DNA of 64,000 nucleotides from Sinisalibacter lacisalsi (GTDB taxonomy: Bacteria; Pseudomonadota; Alphaproteobacteria; Rhodobacterales; Rhodobacteraceae). The notes below the pieces were generated by a model. That model did not search any database, was not told where the DNA came from, and worked only from the letters and a program-made list of their open reading frames with translations. The stretch lies in contig NZ_BMGI01000004.1 of assembly GCF_014640115.1 (NCBI RefSeq), forward strand, positions 62,001 to 126,000, given 5' to 3'. This document shows, piece by piece, positions 16,832-26,101 of this stretch (its first letter is position 1; each line of letters begins with the position of its first letter). Made by a program: the position numbers and the translations under genes.

Positions 16832-16875
16832 TGGAGGCGAGTACCGGAATCGAACCGGTGTGCACGGATTTGCAA
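16832..16875. repeat. Right attachment repeat inside tRNA-Cys
   Basis: Identical over 44 bases to 7421-7464. It spans the anticodon loop to the CCA end of tRNA-Cys, the usual crossover region of tRNA-targeting integrases. Confidence 0.9.
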
Positions 16876-16905
16876 TCCGCTGCGTAACCACTCCGCCAAC
16901 TCGCC
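16832..16905 (-). tRNA. tRNA-Cys (GCA)
   Basis: Read on the minus strand, the 74 bases fold as a standard tRNA: acceptor GGCGAGT pairs with ACTCGCC, the anticodon loop is TTGCAAA with anticodon GCA (cysteine), the TPsiC arm contains GGTTCGATTCC, and CCA is encoded. Its 3' half (16832-16875) is the right attachment repeat of the island and stayed functional after integration. Confidence 0.96.
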
Positions 16906-17071
16906 GAAGCCAGTCGGCATTTAGCCCAAGCCGGGGAGCGGTGCAAGGGGCGTGATCTGTCGCCGGGATGCCGCAGCCGGGGCGATTGCGCGTCGGGGCG
17001 TGTTGCGGGGGGCGCGGATTCGTGGCAAGAGAATCCGACCCCGTAGCAATGGCAGTCCGGCAGGTTCAGAC

Positions 17072-17725
17072 ATGAGCGATTTTCAAGCCCTTCGCACGAT
17101 GATGGTCGACACCCAGGTGCGCCCCTCCGACGTGGCGAAATACCCCGTTATCGAAGCCATGCTCACCATCCCGCGCGAGGTGTTCGTGCCGGACTCGCTG
17201 CGGTCCGCCGCCTACGCCGACACCGCGATCGATCTTGGCGCGGGCCGCGCCATGCTCGAGCCGCGCACGCTCGCCAAGTTGCTCGACGCGGTCGATATCG
17301 GCGATGACGACATGGTGCTCGATCTGGGCTGCGGGCTGGGCTATTCGGCCGCGGTGATCGCGCGGATGGCCGATTTCGTCGTCGCGATGGAGGAAGATGC
17401 CGGCCAGGTCGACGAGGCCGAGGCGCGGCTGAGCGCGGCCGGGGTCGACAACGTGGCGGTGATTGCCGGCCCGCTCGCCGAGGGCGATGCGCGCCATGGC
17501 CCCTACGACGTGATCGTGGTCGAGGGCGGGGTCGAGACGCTGCCCGAGGCGCTGGCCGACCAGCTCAAGGAAGGCGGCCGGATTGCGGCGATCTTCATCG
17601 AGGGACGGGTGGGGGCCGTGCGCATCGGCCACAAGCAGGATGGCCATGTTTACTGGCGTTTTGCCTTCAACGCCGGCGCCCCGGTGCTGCCCGGGTTTGA
17701 AAAAGTGACGGAGTTCGCGCTCTAG
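17072..17725 (+). CDS. pcm: Protein-L-isoaspartate O-methyltransferase family protein
   Basis: This 217-residue SAM-dependent methyltransferase is of the PCMT type, which repairs isoaspartyl residues in damaged proteins. The family start [12 protein letters not shown] and the PREVFVP segment precede the SAM-binding loop [16 protein letters not shown] at about residue 88. ATG 17072 is chosen because the conserved region begins at once; the open frame upstream is unrelated. It is followed 51 bases later by tolC, a conserved pairing in alphaproteobacteria. Some alphaproteobacterial members may have lost isoaspartate specificity. Confidence 0.85.
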   Translation: MSDFQALRTMMVDTQVRPSDVAKYPVIEAMLTIPREVFVPDSLRSAAYADTAIDLGAGRAMLEPRTLAKLLDAVDIGDDDMVLDLGCGLGYSAAVIARMADFVVAMEEDAGQVDEAEARLSAAGVDNVAVIAGPLAEGDARHGPYDVIVVEGGVETLPEALADQLKEGGRIAAIFIEGRVGAVRIGHKQDGHVYWRFAFNAGAPVLPGFEKVTEFAL

Positions 17726-17776
17726 GGCGTAACAGATCTGCGCGTTCGCTGCGCGCCAAGACGAAGGACGTTCGCA

Positions 17777-19183
17777 ATGCGACTGAGTGTCAAACGGATC
17801 GCCGCCGCCGCGCTGGCCTCGATGCTGGCCTTCGCCCCGGTGTCCGGCAGCGCCGAAAGCCTCTCTGACGCACTGGTCTCGGCCTACCGCAATTCCGGCC
17901 TGCTCGCCCAGCAGCGCGCGCTCCTGCGGGTGCGCGACGAGGATGTGGCGGTGGCCGTGGCTGCCACCCGCCCGGTGCTGAACTACGCGCTGAGCTCGAC
18001 GTGGAACCTGACCGACAACGCCCTCGGTGTCTCGACCTCGCTCACCAACAGCCTCAGCCTCTCCTCCAGCCTCACGCTCTACGATTTCGGCCGGAGCCAG
18101 ATGCGCATCGACCTTGCGCGCGAGAACGTGATGATGGCGCGCGACGCGCTGGTGGGGGTGGAGCAGAGCGTGCTGCTGCGCGCGGTGAAGGCCTTCCTCG
18201 ATGTGCGCTCGGCGCATGAAACGGCGATGTTGCAGGCCAACAACGTGCGGGTCATCACCGAACAGCTGCGCGCCGCGCGCGATCGGTTCGAAGTGGGCGA
18301 GATCACCCAGACGGAGGTTTCGCTGGCAGAGGCCGCGTTGGGCGGGGCCAAGAGCGCCGAGGCCGCTGCGCGGGGCCAGTTGATGATCGCGCGCGAGGAA
18401 TACAAGGCCGCGATCGGCCATTATCCCGACGGGCTGCAGGTGCCCCCGGCGGCCCCGATGGCGGCGAAAAGCCTCGACGGCGCCAAGGCCATGGCCCGCA
18501 GCCGTCACCCCGACGTGCTGTCGGCGCGCCGCTCGGTCACTGTGGCCGAGATGTCGACCGAGCTCGCCCGCCGGTCGATGCTGCCGACGATGTCGGCCGA
18601 TGCCTCGCTGTCGCGGAGCTTCACCGACCCGACGACCCCGCCGACCGGTGCCTTCAGCACCAATGCGCGCGTCGGTGTGACCCTGTCGGGGCCGATCTAC
18701 CAGGGCGGCAAGCTGTCGGCGCTCTACCGCCAGGCCAAGGCCCAGACCGAGGCCGCGCGCGCCGCGTTGCACATCGCCGCGCAGGGTGTTGAACAGCAGG
18801 TCGCCAATGCCTGGGCGCAGCTTGCGGTGGCGCAGGCAAGCCTGCGGGCGACCGATCAGCAGATCCGCGCCAACCGCGTGGCGCTGAGGGGTGCGCGCGA
18901 GGAGCAGGCGCTCGGCACCCGCACCACGCTCGACGTGCTCAACTACGAACAGGATCTGCTCGACGCGCAGGCCGCCCGGATCCGGGCGCAGGCCGACCAG
19001 TATCTCGCGGTCTACACCGTGCTGTCGGCCATGGGTATGCTCACGGCCGATCACCTCCGCCTCGGCATCGCGAGCTATGATCCCGAGGCCTATTACCGCG
19101 CGGTCAAGGATGCCCCGGTGTTCGAGGTGAGCCCGGAGGGCAAGCGGCTTGACGCTGTGATCGAGGCGCTCGGGCGGAAATAA
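17777..19183 (+). CDS. tolC: TolC-family outer membrane efflux protein
   Basis: This 468-residue protein has a signal peptide ending near SGSAES, then two repeats of the outer membrane efflux protein domain with long helical stretches (LLRAVKAFLDVRSAHETAML, and later VEQQVANAWAQLAVAQASL) and the TRTTLDVLNYEQDLLDAQ segment typical of TolC. It forms the trimeric exit duct for ABC or RND exporters and type I secretion. It lies between pcm and the DUF2497 gene, a conserved order in alphaproteobacteria. Its inner-membrane partners are not in the operon; the ABC/HlyD set near 40.5-44.8 kb is a possible one. Confidence 0.9.
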   Translation: MRLSVKRIAAAALASMLAFAPVSGSAESLSDALVSAYRNSGLLAQQRALLRVRDEDVAVAVAATRPVLNYALSSTWNLTDNALGVSTSLTNSLSLSSSLTLYDFGRSQMRIDLARENVMMARDALVGVEQSVLLRAVKAFLDVRSAHETAMLQANNVRVITEQLRAARDRFEVGEITQTEVSLAEAALGGAKSAEAAARGQLMIAREEYKAAIGHYPDGLQVPPAAPMAAKSLDGAKAMARSRHPDVLSARRSVTVAEMSTELARRSMLPTMSADASLSRSFTDPTTPPTGAFSTNARVGVTLSGPIYQGGKLSALYRQAKAQTEAARAALHIAAQGVEQQVANAWAQLAVAQASLRATDQQIRANRVALRGAREEQALGTRTTLDVLNYEQDLLDAQAARIRAQADQYLAVYTVLSAMGMLTADHLRLGIASYDPEAYYRAVKDAPVFEVSPEGKRLDAVIEALGRK

Positions 19184-19284
19184 CCGCGCATTTCTTGGCC
19201 CCCGTTAAGGGTTTGTTTGCCAAAGCGTTGTGTGATGGCGGGGCGCTGGCTATGCTGCTCTACAAGGTGAACAGGGAATCTGCG

Positions 19285-20280
19285 ATGTCCGAACCCGTAT
19301 CCAATGCTGAAATCGAGGATGTTCTGTCGTCGATCCGCAGGCTCGTGTCGGAGAACGCCGGGGCGGGCCGCCGGGGCGACGCGGCGCAGGGCGCCCCCGA
19401 AAAGCTCGTTCTGACACCGGCGTTCCGCATCGACGAAGGCGAAGCGGAGGACGCGTCGGTTGCAGCGGAGGAGAGCGAGGTTGTGTCTCTCGATCGCGAT
19501 CGTTGGACAGATGGCGGCCCTGAGGCGGTGGAGGAAGCCGTCGCCGCCGCGGTCGAGGATCTGGCCGGCGTGCAGGTTGACGACGAGGGCGCGGACCCGG
19601 TCGCGCAGGCGGGCGAGGACACCGCGATCGAATCGCCGCCGTCGGATGACGCCGCCGAGTTTGACCCGGCAACCGATGCCGCGCCGGAGAGCTACCAGTC
19701 CGAACTCGAACGCCGGATCGCCGAACTCGAAGCGGTGATCGCGCGCAGCGCGTCGGATTTCGAACCCGATGGCAGCGAAGACGATGCGATGGATGACCCG
19801 GTGATGTTCCACCACGGGGTGGAGATGGCCGAAGCCGAGCCCGAAAACGATATGGACGCGCCGGTCGATGACGCGGCGGACGAGGCCGGGGACCGGACGC
19901 GGCCCTGGACGGCGGAAAGCTTCGCCACGCCCGGAGAGACCGGGCAGCCCGAGTTCGCCGACGACGAGACCGGGGCGACCGACGAGGCACCGGCGGAAGA
20001 GTTGGCATCCTTCGAGGATGACCTGGTCACGCCCGAGGCACTGCATGCCGCCGGGGAGGCGGGCGCTGCGGATGCGTGGGAGGATGTCGAACCCACCGAC
20101 GAGCCGGGCGAAGACGAAGACGCGGAAGCGGTGCTCGACGAGGATGCGCTGCGCGAGATGGTGTCGCGCATGGTGCGTGAAGAGCTGCAGGGATCGGTTG
20201 GCGAACGCATCACCCACAACGTGCGACGCATGGTGCGCCGCGAAATCGCCCGCGCTTTGGCGCTGCAGGACTTCGAGTAG
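19285..20280 (+). CDS. DUF2497 protein with PopZ-like layout
   Basis: This 331-residue protein begins with a short conserved helix (MSEPVSNAEIEDVLSSIRRLVSEN), continues with about 230 residues of highly acidic, Ala/Glu/Asp/Pro-rich disordered sequence, and ends in a conserved helical block (LREMVSRMVREELQG to REIARALALQ). This layout and the end block match DUF2497, the family of the polar organising protein PopZ of Caulobacter. The neighbourhood pcm-tolC-DUF2497 is also conserved. ATG 19285 is chosen because the conserved helix begins there. A polar scaffold role is inferred; the disordered linker is longer than in Caulobacter PopZ. Confidence 0.75.
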   Translation: MSEPVSNAEIEDVLSSIRRLVSENAGAGRRGDAAQGAPEKLVLTPAFRIDEGEAEDASVAAEESEVVSLDRDRWTDGGPEAVEEAVAAAVEDLAGVQVDDEGADPVAQAGEDTAIESPPSDDAAEFDPATDAAPESYQSELERRIAELEAVIARSASDFEPDGSEDDAMDDPVMFHHGVEMAEAEPENDMDAPVDDAADEAGDRTRPWTAESFATPGETGQPEFADDETGATDEAPAEELASFEDDLVTPEALHAAGEAGAADAWEDVEPTDEPGEDEDAEAVLDEDALREMVSRMVREELQGSVGERITHNVRRMVRREIARALALQDFE

Positions 20281-20464
20281 ACCGGCGCGGCCCGCTCACC
20301 CCGGGCCATCCCCCGTCGTAACCCCCGAAACAGCTGAACGGCGTTGGCTGGGCAATGGCGCACGAACGGCTTTTGTCCTTCCCCCGGACATACACCGGCG
20401 GCATCCGGCACGGCGCGCCACCGATCTCCTCGCCACGGTGCCGGCCCGAAGGTGGCGCGGCGGA

Positions 20465-21919
20465 TCAGACCTCGCGCGCCAGCGCCAGCAGGGCGTCGAG
20501 GTCGATATGCGCCTCGATGTGTTCGGCCAGGGCGTTGAGCGTGGCGTCGAGCGCCTCGGAATAGGCAAAATCGGATGATCCCGCTCCGAGCTTGGCGAGA
20601 AAGGCGCGGCGGAACGCGTCGGAGGTGAACAGGCCGTGCAGGTAGGTGCCCATCACCCGCCCGTCGGCGCTCGCCGCCCCGTCCGTGCGCCCGTCAAGCC
20701 CGAGCCAGCCACGCGCCCGGTCGGGCCCCTCGGTCTGGCCGAGGTGGATCTCGTAGCCTTCCACGAGGTCGCCCGATGGCAGGTAGGTGGCGGTGGTCCG
20801 CGCCAGCGTCTTGGCCGGTTCGAGGCGGGTGGTGACGTTCAACAGCCCGAGCCCCGGCGCATGGCCCGGCGCGCCTTCGATCCCGTCGGGATCGGCGATC
20901 TCGGCGCCCAGCATCTGGTAACCGCCGCAGATCCCCAGCACCCGCCCGCCGCGCCGGACATGGGCGGCGAGGTCGATATCCCAGCCGTTGCGGCGGAAAT
21001 CGGCGAGATCGGAAATCGTGCTTTTCGAGCCCGGGATCAGCACCAGGTCGGCGTCGCCCGGCAGCGCCCGGCCCGGCTCGATGATTTCCACCTGAACCTC
21101 CTGCTCCGCCGCCAGCGGATCGAGATCGTCGAAATTGGCGATCCGCCCGAGCCGGGGCACCGCGATCTTGATCGTGCCGCCCGGACGCAGGGTGGCAAGG
21201 TCCATCACGTCTTCGGCGGGCAGCCGCCATGCCTCGGAGAACCACGGCAGAACGCCGAGATCCTGCCAGCCGGTGCGGGTGGATATCTCGGTGCGGCCGG
21301 CGTCGAACAGCGTCACGTCGCCGCGAAACTTGTTGACGATGAAGCCGCGGATGCGGTCGCGGTCGGCGGCGGGCAGGATGGCGTTTGTGCCGACGAGCTG
21401 GGCGATCACGCCGCCCCGGTCGATGTCGCCCACCAGCACCACCGGCAAATCGGCGGCCTCGGCGAAGCCCATGTTGGCGATGTCGCCCTCGCGCAGGTTG
21501 ATCTCGGCCGGGCTGCCGGCCCCCTCGACCAGCACCAGGTCGACGCCCCCGGCCAGCCGGTGAAAGCTTTCCATCACTCGTGGCAACAGTTCGGCCTTGG
21601 CGCGGCCATAGTCGCGCGCGCGCATGGTGGCGAACCGTTTGCCCTGCACGATCACCTGCGCACCGGTGTCGGTTTCGGGCTTGAGCAGCACCGGGTTCAT
21701 GTCGATCAGCGGTTCGAGTCCGGCGGCGCGCGCCTGCAATGCCTGCGCCCGGCCGATCTCGCCGCCATCGACGGTGACGGCGGCGTTGTTCGACATGTTC
21801 TGCGGTTTGAACGGGGCGACGGAAAGCCCCCGCCGCAGGGCCGCGCGCGCGATGCCGGCGACGAGCAGGGACTTGCCCACGTTCGACCCCGCGCCCTGGA
21901 TCATGATCGACCGTGTCAT
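20465..21919 (-). CDS. cobQ: Cobyric acid synthase
   Basis: CobQ amidates four side chains of adenosylcobyrinic acid a,c-diamide with glutamine as donor, in cobalamin synthesis. The 484-residue protein has the N-terminal ATP-binding dethiobiotin-synthetase-like domain ([18 protein letters not shown], then [11 protein letters not shown]) and a C-terminal class I glutamine amidotransferase-like domain ([10 protein letters not shown] with the nucleophile Cys; [10 protein letters not shown]). ATG 21919 follows GGAGGATGCC; the upstream in-frame extension is rejected. Other cobalamin genes are not adjacent, and no cobalamin riboswitch was recognised upstream. Confidence 0.95.
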   Translation of the reverse strand: MTRSIMIQGAGSNVGKSLLVAGIARAALRRGLSVAPFKPQNMSNNAAVTVDGGEIGRAQALQARAAGLEPLIDMNPVLLKPETDTGAQVIVQGKRFATMRARDYGRAKAELLPRVMESFHRLAGGVDLVLVEGAGSPAEINLREGDIANMGFAEAADLPVVLVGDIDRGGVIAQLVGTNAILPAADRDRIRGFIVNKFRGDVTLFDAGRTEISTRTGWQDLGVLPWFSEAWRLPAEDVMDLATLRPGGTIKIAVPRLGRIANFDDLDPLAAEQEVQVEIIEPGRALPGDADLVLIPGSKSTISDLADFRRNGWDIDLAAHVRRGGRVLGICGGYQMLGAEIADPDGIEGAPGHAPGLGLLNVTTRLEPAKTLARTTATYLPSGDLVEGYEIHLGQTEGPDRARGWLGLDGRTDGAASADGRVMGTYLHGLFTSDAFRRAFLAKLGAGSSDFAYSEALDATLNALAEHIEAHIDLDALLALAREV

Positions 21920-22017
21920 GGCATCCTCCCCCGTGAAAAGTTTACCGCTGGTCCCGGCAAAAGAAAAGCGCGCCACAATGGCGCGCCTTCCTTGTCGTCT
22001 GCATACTTGCGTGGGGG

Positions 22018-22338
22018 TCAGGCCGCTTCAGCCGCCTCTGCGGCATGGCGCCGTTCGCTTTCCTCGCGCGACAGCGCCACGGAGGTGCGCACACCTTTGC
22101 CGACGAATTCCATCAGGCCTTTCACAACACGCTCGTTCGGGTCGATCCCGGCGCAGGACAGCACCTCGCGGCCATCGCGCGAGCGGGCCCAGCGGGCGAT
22201 CTGCTCGGGGCCGTTGCCGTACTTCTTGTCATCGGCGATCGCATCGTCGAGCGCCGCCAGAACGACGGCGGCAAAGAGTTTACGCGCACGGTTGCCCTGT
22301 TCGTGGTTGAACGCGGTACCGTCAACAGTGTCAAACAT
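22018..22338 (-). CDS. Conserved Rhodobacterales hypothetical protein (DUF6280-like)
   Basis: This 106-residue soluble protein begins [26 protein letters not shown] and continues with an alpha-helical, charged sequence including [24 protein letters not shown] and a C-terminal Ala/Glu tail. It resembles a small conserved protein of Rhodobacteraceae that I recall under the name DUF6280; the number is from memory and unverified. ATG 22338 follows AAAGGACG. It is divergent from efp, with 217 bases between the starts. Function unknown. Confidence 0.75.
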   Translation of the reverse strand: MFDTVDGTAFNHEQGNRARKLFAAVVLAALDDAIADDKKYGNGPEQIARWARSRDGREVLSCAGIDPNERVVKGLMEFVGKGVRTSVALSREESERRHAAEAAEAA

Positions 22339-22555
22339 TCGGCGTCCTTTGTTTTTCTTGCTCTTGTGATTTCGGGCGTGATGGCCAATATGACGTTTCC
22401 TCGCCGATTCGATATCCCCCCAGGCGCATGACTGCCATGCTCTGGGCGCATACCTGAGAAGCGAGGGCACCATATTTGGCCCGCTTGCTTCGGGCGAACC
22501 GCCAAGATATAGGTGCCGCCGAATAAACGTCAACCTTTCGACACGGTTTTGCCCC

Positions 22556-23119
22556 ATGCCAAAGATCAACGGAAACGAGATACGCCCCGGTAACGTGCTG
22601 GAGCATAACGGCGGCCTCTGGGTGGCCGTGAAGGTCGATCACGTCAAGCCCGGCAAGGGCGGTGCCTTTGCCCAGGTCGAGATGAAGAACCTGCGCAACG
22701 GCTCCAAGCTCAACGAGCGCTTCCGCTCCGCCGACAAGGTCGAGCGCGTGCGGCTCGAACAGAAAGACATGCAGTTTCTCTACGAGACCGACGGCATGCT
22801 GGTGTTCATGGATACCGAGACCTTTGACCAGGTCGAACTGCCCGCCGATATCCTCGGCGAGCGCCGCCCCTTCCTGCAGGACGGGATGACGATCCAGGTC
22901 GAGTTCCACGAGGCCGAGGCCCTGAGCGCGGCGCTGCCGCAGAAGGTGACCTGCACCATCGAGGAAACCGAGCCGGTGGTGAAGGGCCAGACCGCCGCCA
23001 ACAGCTTCAAGCCCGCGCTGCTTGACAACGGCGTGCGCGTGAGCGTGCCGCCCTTCGTCGGCCCCGGCGAGGCGATCGTGGTGAACACCGAGACGATGGA
23101 GTACGCCGAACGCGCCTGA
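22556..23119 (+). CDS. efp: Elongation factor P
   Basis: EF-P binds the ribosome between the P and E sites and relieves stalling at polyproline stretches. The 187-residue protein shows the three-domain family layout. The modification-site lysine is Lys34 in the tip loop [14 protein letters not shown]-like N-terminal domain is followed by the OB domains with [11 protein letters not shown] and the end segment [18 protein letters not shown]. Lysylation would need EpmA/EpmB or another system, not seen here. A strong terminator follows the stop. Confidence 0.97.
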   Translation: MPKINGNEIRPGNVLEHNGGLWVAVKVDHVKPGKGGAFAQVEMKNLRNGSKLNERFRSADKVERVRLEQKDMQFLYETDGMLVFMDTETFDQVELPADILGERRPFLQDGMTIQVEFHEAEALSAALPQKVTCTIEETEPVVKGQTAANSFKPALLDNGVRVSVPPFVGPGEAIVVNTETMEYAERA

Positions 23120-23146
23120 CGGCGCTGTCGCGGCCACAGATTGAAG

Positions 23147-23171
23147 CCCCGGTCCCGTGCCGGGGTTTTTT
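23147..23171 (+). terminator. Rho-independent terminator of efp
   Basis: Stem CCCCGG (23147-23152) and CCGGGG (23160-23165) with a 7-base loop, followed by six Ts. It lies 27 bases after the efp stop. The last T is the first base of the stop codon complement of the convergent gene. Confidence 0.85.
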
Positions 23172-23977
23172 CATGCCCTGGCGGCGGTGAGGAAGCCTTC
23201 GGCCATGGCATGATAGCCCGCGCCGAACAGCCGGACGTGCACCAGCGCCGGAAACAGCGAGTAGACCGCGCGGCGCAGCTCCCAGCCCGGGGCGAGCGGG
23301 CCGTAGGCTTGTGTGAAACCCGGCCCCGGTCTGCCGAAGAGATGCAGCATCGCGAGATCCACCTCCGCGTCGCCGTGGTAACAGGCCGGGTCGATGAGGT
23401 GGAACCGTCCGCCGGGGCCGGCGAGCAGGTTGCCCATCCACAGATCGCCGTGCAGCAGCGCCGGGGGCGGGGCCTCGGGCAGAAGATCGGCAAGGCGCAT
23501 AGCCAGTCGCTCGACGCGTGCCGCGAGGCCCCGGGGCAGGTGCGTCAGGAACGGCAGGAGCCTGCGCCCGGCCCAGAAACTTGGCCAATCGTCGGCGGGC
23601 GCGTTGGGGATGTCGACCGCGCCGAAGGCGTAATCCTCGGGCCAGCCATAGCCCGCGCCGGTGCTGGCGTGGAGGGTGGCGAGATCGCGCCCGAAGGTTG
23701 CCCAGGCGCTCGGGCCCGGTGCGGCTTCGTCCAGCGCCTCCATCAGCAGCACGTCGCCGGCCACGCCCCACACCCGCGGGGCAGGGGCGCCGGCACCGGC
23801 CATGGCGGCCAGCATCCGCGCTTCCCGGGCGACCATCGGCCCGGTCTTGGCGACCACGTCGCGCCCGTCATCGAGCGTCAGCCGCACCACCTCCGACAGA
23901 TCGCCGCCGTGCAGCGGGCGGCGGGAGACCGGCCGCGCCTTCAGCACTTCGGCGCAGGCGGCGGTCAGGGCGTCCAT
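23171..23977 (-). CDS. Fructosamine kinase / kinase-like phosphotransferase
   Basis: This 268-residue protein belongs to the fructosamine/ketosamine-3-kinase family, which phosphorylates sugar-lysine adducts so that they fall off glycated proteins. Motifs include VVAKTGPMVAREARML near the N-terminus, ALLHGDLWMGNLL (catalytic HGDLxxxN) and HLIDPACYHGDAEVDLAM (the metal-binding Asp of the kinase DFG-like segment, then DLAM). ATG 23977 overlaps the end of the upstream ygfZ gene by 13 bases, so the two probably form an operon. Confidence 0.85.
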   Translation of the reverse strand: MDALTAACAEVLKARPVSRRPLHGGDLSEVVRLTLDDGRDVVAKTGPMVAREARMLAAMAGAGAPAPRVWGVAGDVLLMEALDEAAPGPSAWATFGRDLATLHASTGAGYGWPEDYAFGAVDIPNAPADDWPSFWAGRRLLPFLTHLPRGLAARVERLAMRLADLLPEAPPPALLHGDLWMGNLLAGPGGRFHLIDPACYHGDAEVDLAMLHLFGRPGPGFTQAYGPLAPGWELRRAVYSLFPALVHVRLFGAGYHAMAEGFLTAARA

Positions 23978-24717
23978 GTCACCGTGGCGTCGCCCGCCCG
24001 CATCGGACCCTTGGCGCGGTCGAAGCGCAGGTAGGCGATGGCCTTGTCGCCGGCAACGGTGGTGAGCTGCCCCGCCTCCTTGCCGTCTTCGGTGGTGATC
24101 GCCGTGCCCGCTTCGGCGGTGCCATCGAGATCGACGGTCACGAAGCCCTTGCGCAGCTCGGTCTTGTGCTTCATCCGCGCCGTCACTTCCTGGCCCACGT
24201 AGCAGCCCTTGCGGAAATCGACTCCGTGCAGCCGCTCGAACCCGGCTTCGAGGATGAAGGTGTCGGGGCCCAGTTCCGCCCCGGTCTCGGGAATGCAATG
24301 CGCCACCCGGATCGCGTCCCAGTCGATCTCGGGGGCGTCGCCGGGCGCGTCGGTGTAGAGCCGCCAGCCGAGCGCAGGGTGGCGCGGATCGGCATGGGCG
24401 CCCGCCGGCGGCGCGCCGAGGCCGCGGATGACATGCAGCCTGTCGTCTTCCTCGATCGTCACCTTGGCGCGCAGCTTGTAGAGCGCGAGCCTCTGGGCCA
24501 CGGCCGGGGCGAGGTCGGCGGCCACGTCGAGCAGGATCGACTCGCCCTCCGGCACGAGGAAGAAATCGGCGATATACTTGCCCTGCGGCGTGAGCAGGGC
24601 GGCGTAGACCATCTGGCTCAGGCCGGTCACGTTGTTCGACACCACCCCTTGCAGGAAGGCCTCGCGGTCCTCCCCGCCGATCCTGAGCAGCTTTCGGTTC
24701 GCTTGCATCTCGCCCAT
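23965..24717 (-). CDS. ygfZ: YgfZ/GcvT-domain folate-binding protein
   Basis: YgfZ is a folate-dependent protein that supports repair or assembly of certain iron-sulfur enzymes. The 250-residue protein has the family signature KGCYVGQEVTARMKHK around residue 170 with the conserved Cys, and an N-terminal segment FLQGVVSNNVTGLS. Length agrees with the shorter alphaproteobacterial form. It starts 120 bases from the divergent aminotransferase gene and overlaps the kinase-like gene at its 3' end. Confidence 0.88.
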   Translation of the reverse strand: MGEMQANRKLLRIGGEDREAFLQGVVSNNVTGLSQMVYAALLTPQGKYIADFFLVPEGESILLDVAADLAPAVAQRLALYKLRAKVTIEEDDRLHVIRGLGAPPAGAHADPRHPALGWRLYTDAPGDAPEIDWDAIRVAHCIPETGAELGPDTFILEAGFERLHGVDFRKGCYVGQEVTARMKHKTELRKGFVTVDLDGTAEAGTAITTEDGKEAGQLTTVAGDKAIAYLRFDRAKGPMRAGDATVTWTP

Positions 24718-24837
24718 GATTTCCTCCTGTTGCGCGTCCCTGCCAATATAGGTGCGCGGGCGGCAGAGGGAAGCCGGGGAGATTGACGCGGGCGCGGACC
24801 GGGCCTAACGCTTTCTGGCCCGATTCAGGAGATTGCA

Positions 24838-26031
24838 ATGACGCTTGCCCACGGCCGCCCCTATCTCGCCATTCCCGGCCCTTCCGTGATGCCCGACCGC
24901 GTGCTGAACGCGATGCACCAGCCCGCGCCCAATATCTACGAAGGCGCGCTGCTCGACATGGTGGCGGGGCTGGCGCCCGACCTCAAGGCGGTGGCGCGCA
25001 CGTCCGGCCACGTGGCGATCTACATCGCCAACGGTCACGGCGCCTGGGAGGCGGCGGCGAACAACACGCTGCGCCCGGGCGAGAAGGTTCTGGTGCTGGT
25101 CACCGGCCGGTTCGGCGCCGGCTGGGGCGAGGTCTTCACCCGGCAAGGGGTGGAGGTGCAGGCGATCGACTTCGGCAAGCGCGCGACGGTGGACCCGGCG
25201 CAGCTGGAGGCGGCGCTGGCGGCGGATGCGGCCCACGAGATCAAGGCGGTGGCGGTGGTGCATGTCGATACCGCGACGAGCGTGAAGAACGATATCGCCG
25301 CCGTGCGCGCGGTGATGGATCGGCTTGGCCACCCGGCGCTGCTGATGGTGGATTGCATCGCCTCGCTGGCGGTGGACCGCTTCGAGATGGATGCCTGGGG
25401 CGTCGACGTGATGGTGGCGGCGAGCCAGAAGGGGCTGATGACGCCGCCGGGGCTCGGTTTCGTCTTCTTCAACGACAAGGCCGCGGCGCGGCAGGTGGAA
25501 AGCCCGAGCTTCTACTGGGACTGGGGGCCGCGCGCGAACCCGGCGATGTTCTACCAGTATTTCGGCGGCACCGCGCCCACCCATCACCTGCTCGGCCTGC
25601 GCGCCGCGCTCGACATGATCGCCGAGGAAGGCGGGATCGAGGCGGTCTGGGCGCGGCACGAGAAACTCGCGCGCGCCGCCTGGGCCGCGTTCGAGGCCTG
25701 GGGGCAGGAGGGCCGGCTGGAGCTGAACATCGCCGATCCGGCGCTGCGTGCGCACGCGGTCACCGCCCTGCGCATCGGTGGCGACGACGGCTCGCGCCTG
25801 CGTGCCTGGGTCGAGCAGAAGGCGGGGCTCACGCTCGGGATCGGGCTGGGCATGGCCGAACCGGACGATCCGGCCTGGCACGGGTTTTTCCGGCTCGGGC
25901 ACATGGGCCACATCAACGCCCACATGATGATGGGCGCGCTGGGGGTGATCGAGGCAGGGTTCGTGGCGCTCGGCATCCCGCACGGCAAGGGCGCGCTGGC
26001 AGCGGCGGCGGCGGTCATCGCGGAGGCTTGA
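24838..26031 (+). CDS. Class V aminotransferase (serine/alanine-glyoxylate type)
   Basis: This 397-residue PLP enzyme of fold type I, class V, resembles serine-glyoxylate and alanine-glyoxylate aminotransferases. It has the early segment IPGPSVMPDRVLNAM, GHGAWEAAANN near the cofactor site, DCIASLAVDRFEMDAWGVDV and the PLP lysine in AASQKGLMTPPGL. Such enzymes convert glyoxylate to glycine in photorespiration, the serine cycle or purine breakdown. Given the carboxysome and RuBisCO context upstream, a role in glyoxylate disposal is possible, but the sequence cannot separate this from ureidoglycine-glyoxylate transaminase. Confidence 0.85.
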   Translation: MTLAHGRPYLAIPGPSVMPDRVLNAMHQPAPNIYEGALLDMVAGLAPDLKAVARTSGHVAIYIANGHGAWEAAANNTLRPGEKVLVLVTGRFGAGWGEVFTRQGVEVQAIDFGKRATVDPAQLEAALAADAAHEIKAVAVVHVDTATSVKNDIAAVRAVMDRLGHPALLMVDCIASLAVDRFEMDAWGVDVMVAASQKGLMTPPGLGFVFFNDKAAARQVESPSFYWDWGPRANPAMFYQYFGGTAPTHHLLGLRAALDMIAEEGGIEAVWARHEKLARAAWAAFEAWGQEGRLELNIADPALRAHAVTALRIGGDDGSRLRAWVEQKAGLTLGIGLGMAEPDDPAWHGFFRLGHMGHINAHMMMGALGVIEAGFVALGIPHGKGALAAAAAVIAEA

Positions 26032-26101
26032 GTTGCCGCCCTCGATGCACTTTTCGAACAATTTGGCCTGATCCTGTCGTGTCAGGCCAGGTAATCTTTC
26101 A

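Larger units (their letters stand above)
7421..16875. mobile_element. Genomic island integrated in tRNA-Cys
   Basis: The element is bounded by a 44-bp direct repeat: 7421-7464 and 16832-16875 are identical, and the bases either side differ. The right copy is the 3' half of an intact tRNA-Cys gene, from anticodon loop to CCA. A tyrosine integrase gene ends 61 bases from it, the classic arrangement of a tRNA-targeting island. Unique length between the repeats is about 9.37 kb. Contents are a PhoX-like gene, a haem c protein, a second short recombinase, a GFA protein, a lipoprotein and gene-poor DNA of visibly lower GC (about 14.3-15.6 kb). No replication or transfer genes are seen. Confidence 0.9.

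Noticed and set aside
21920-22017. Cobalamin riboswitch upstream of cobQ
   Set aside because: The 98-base gap is too short and shows none of the conserved B12-box sequence.
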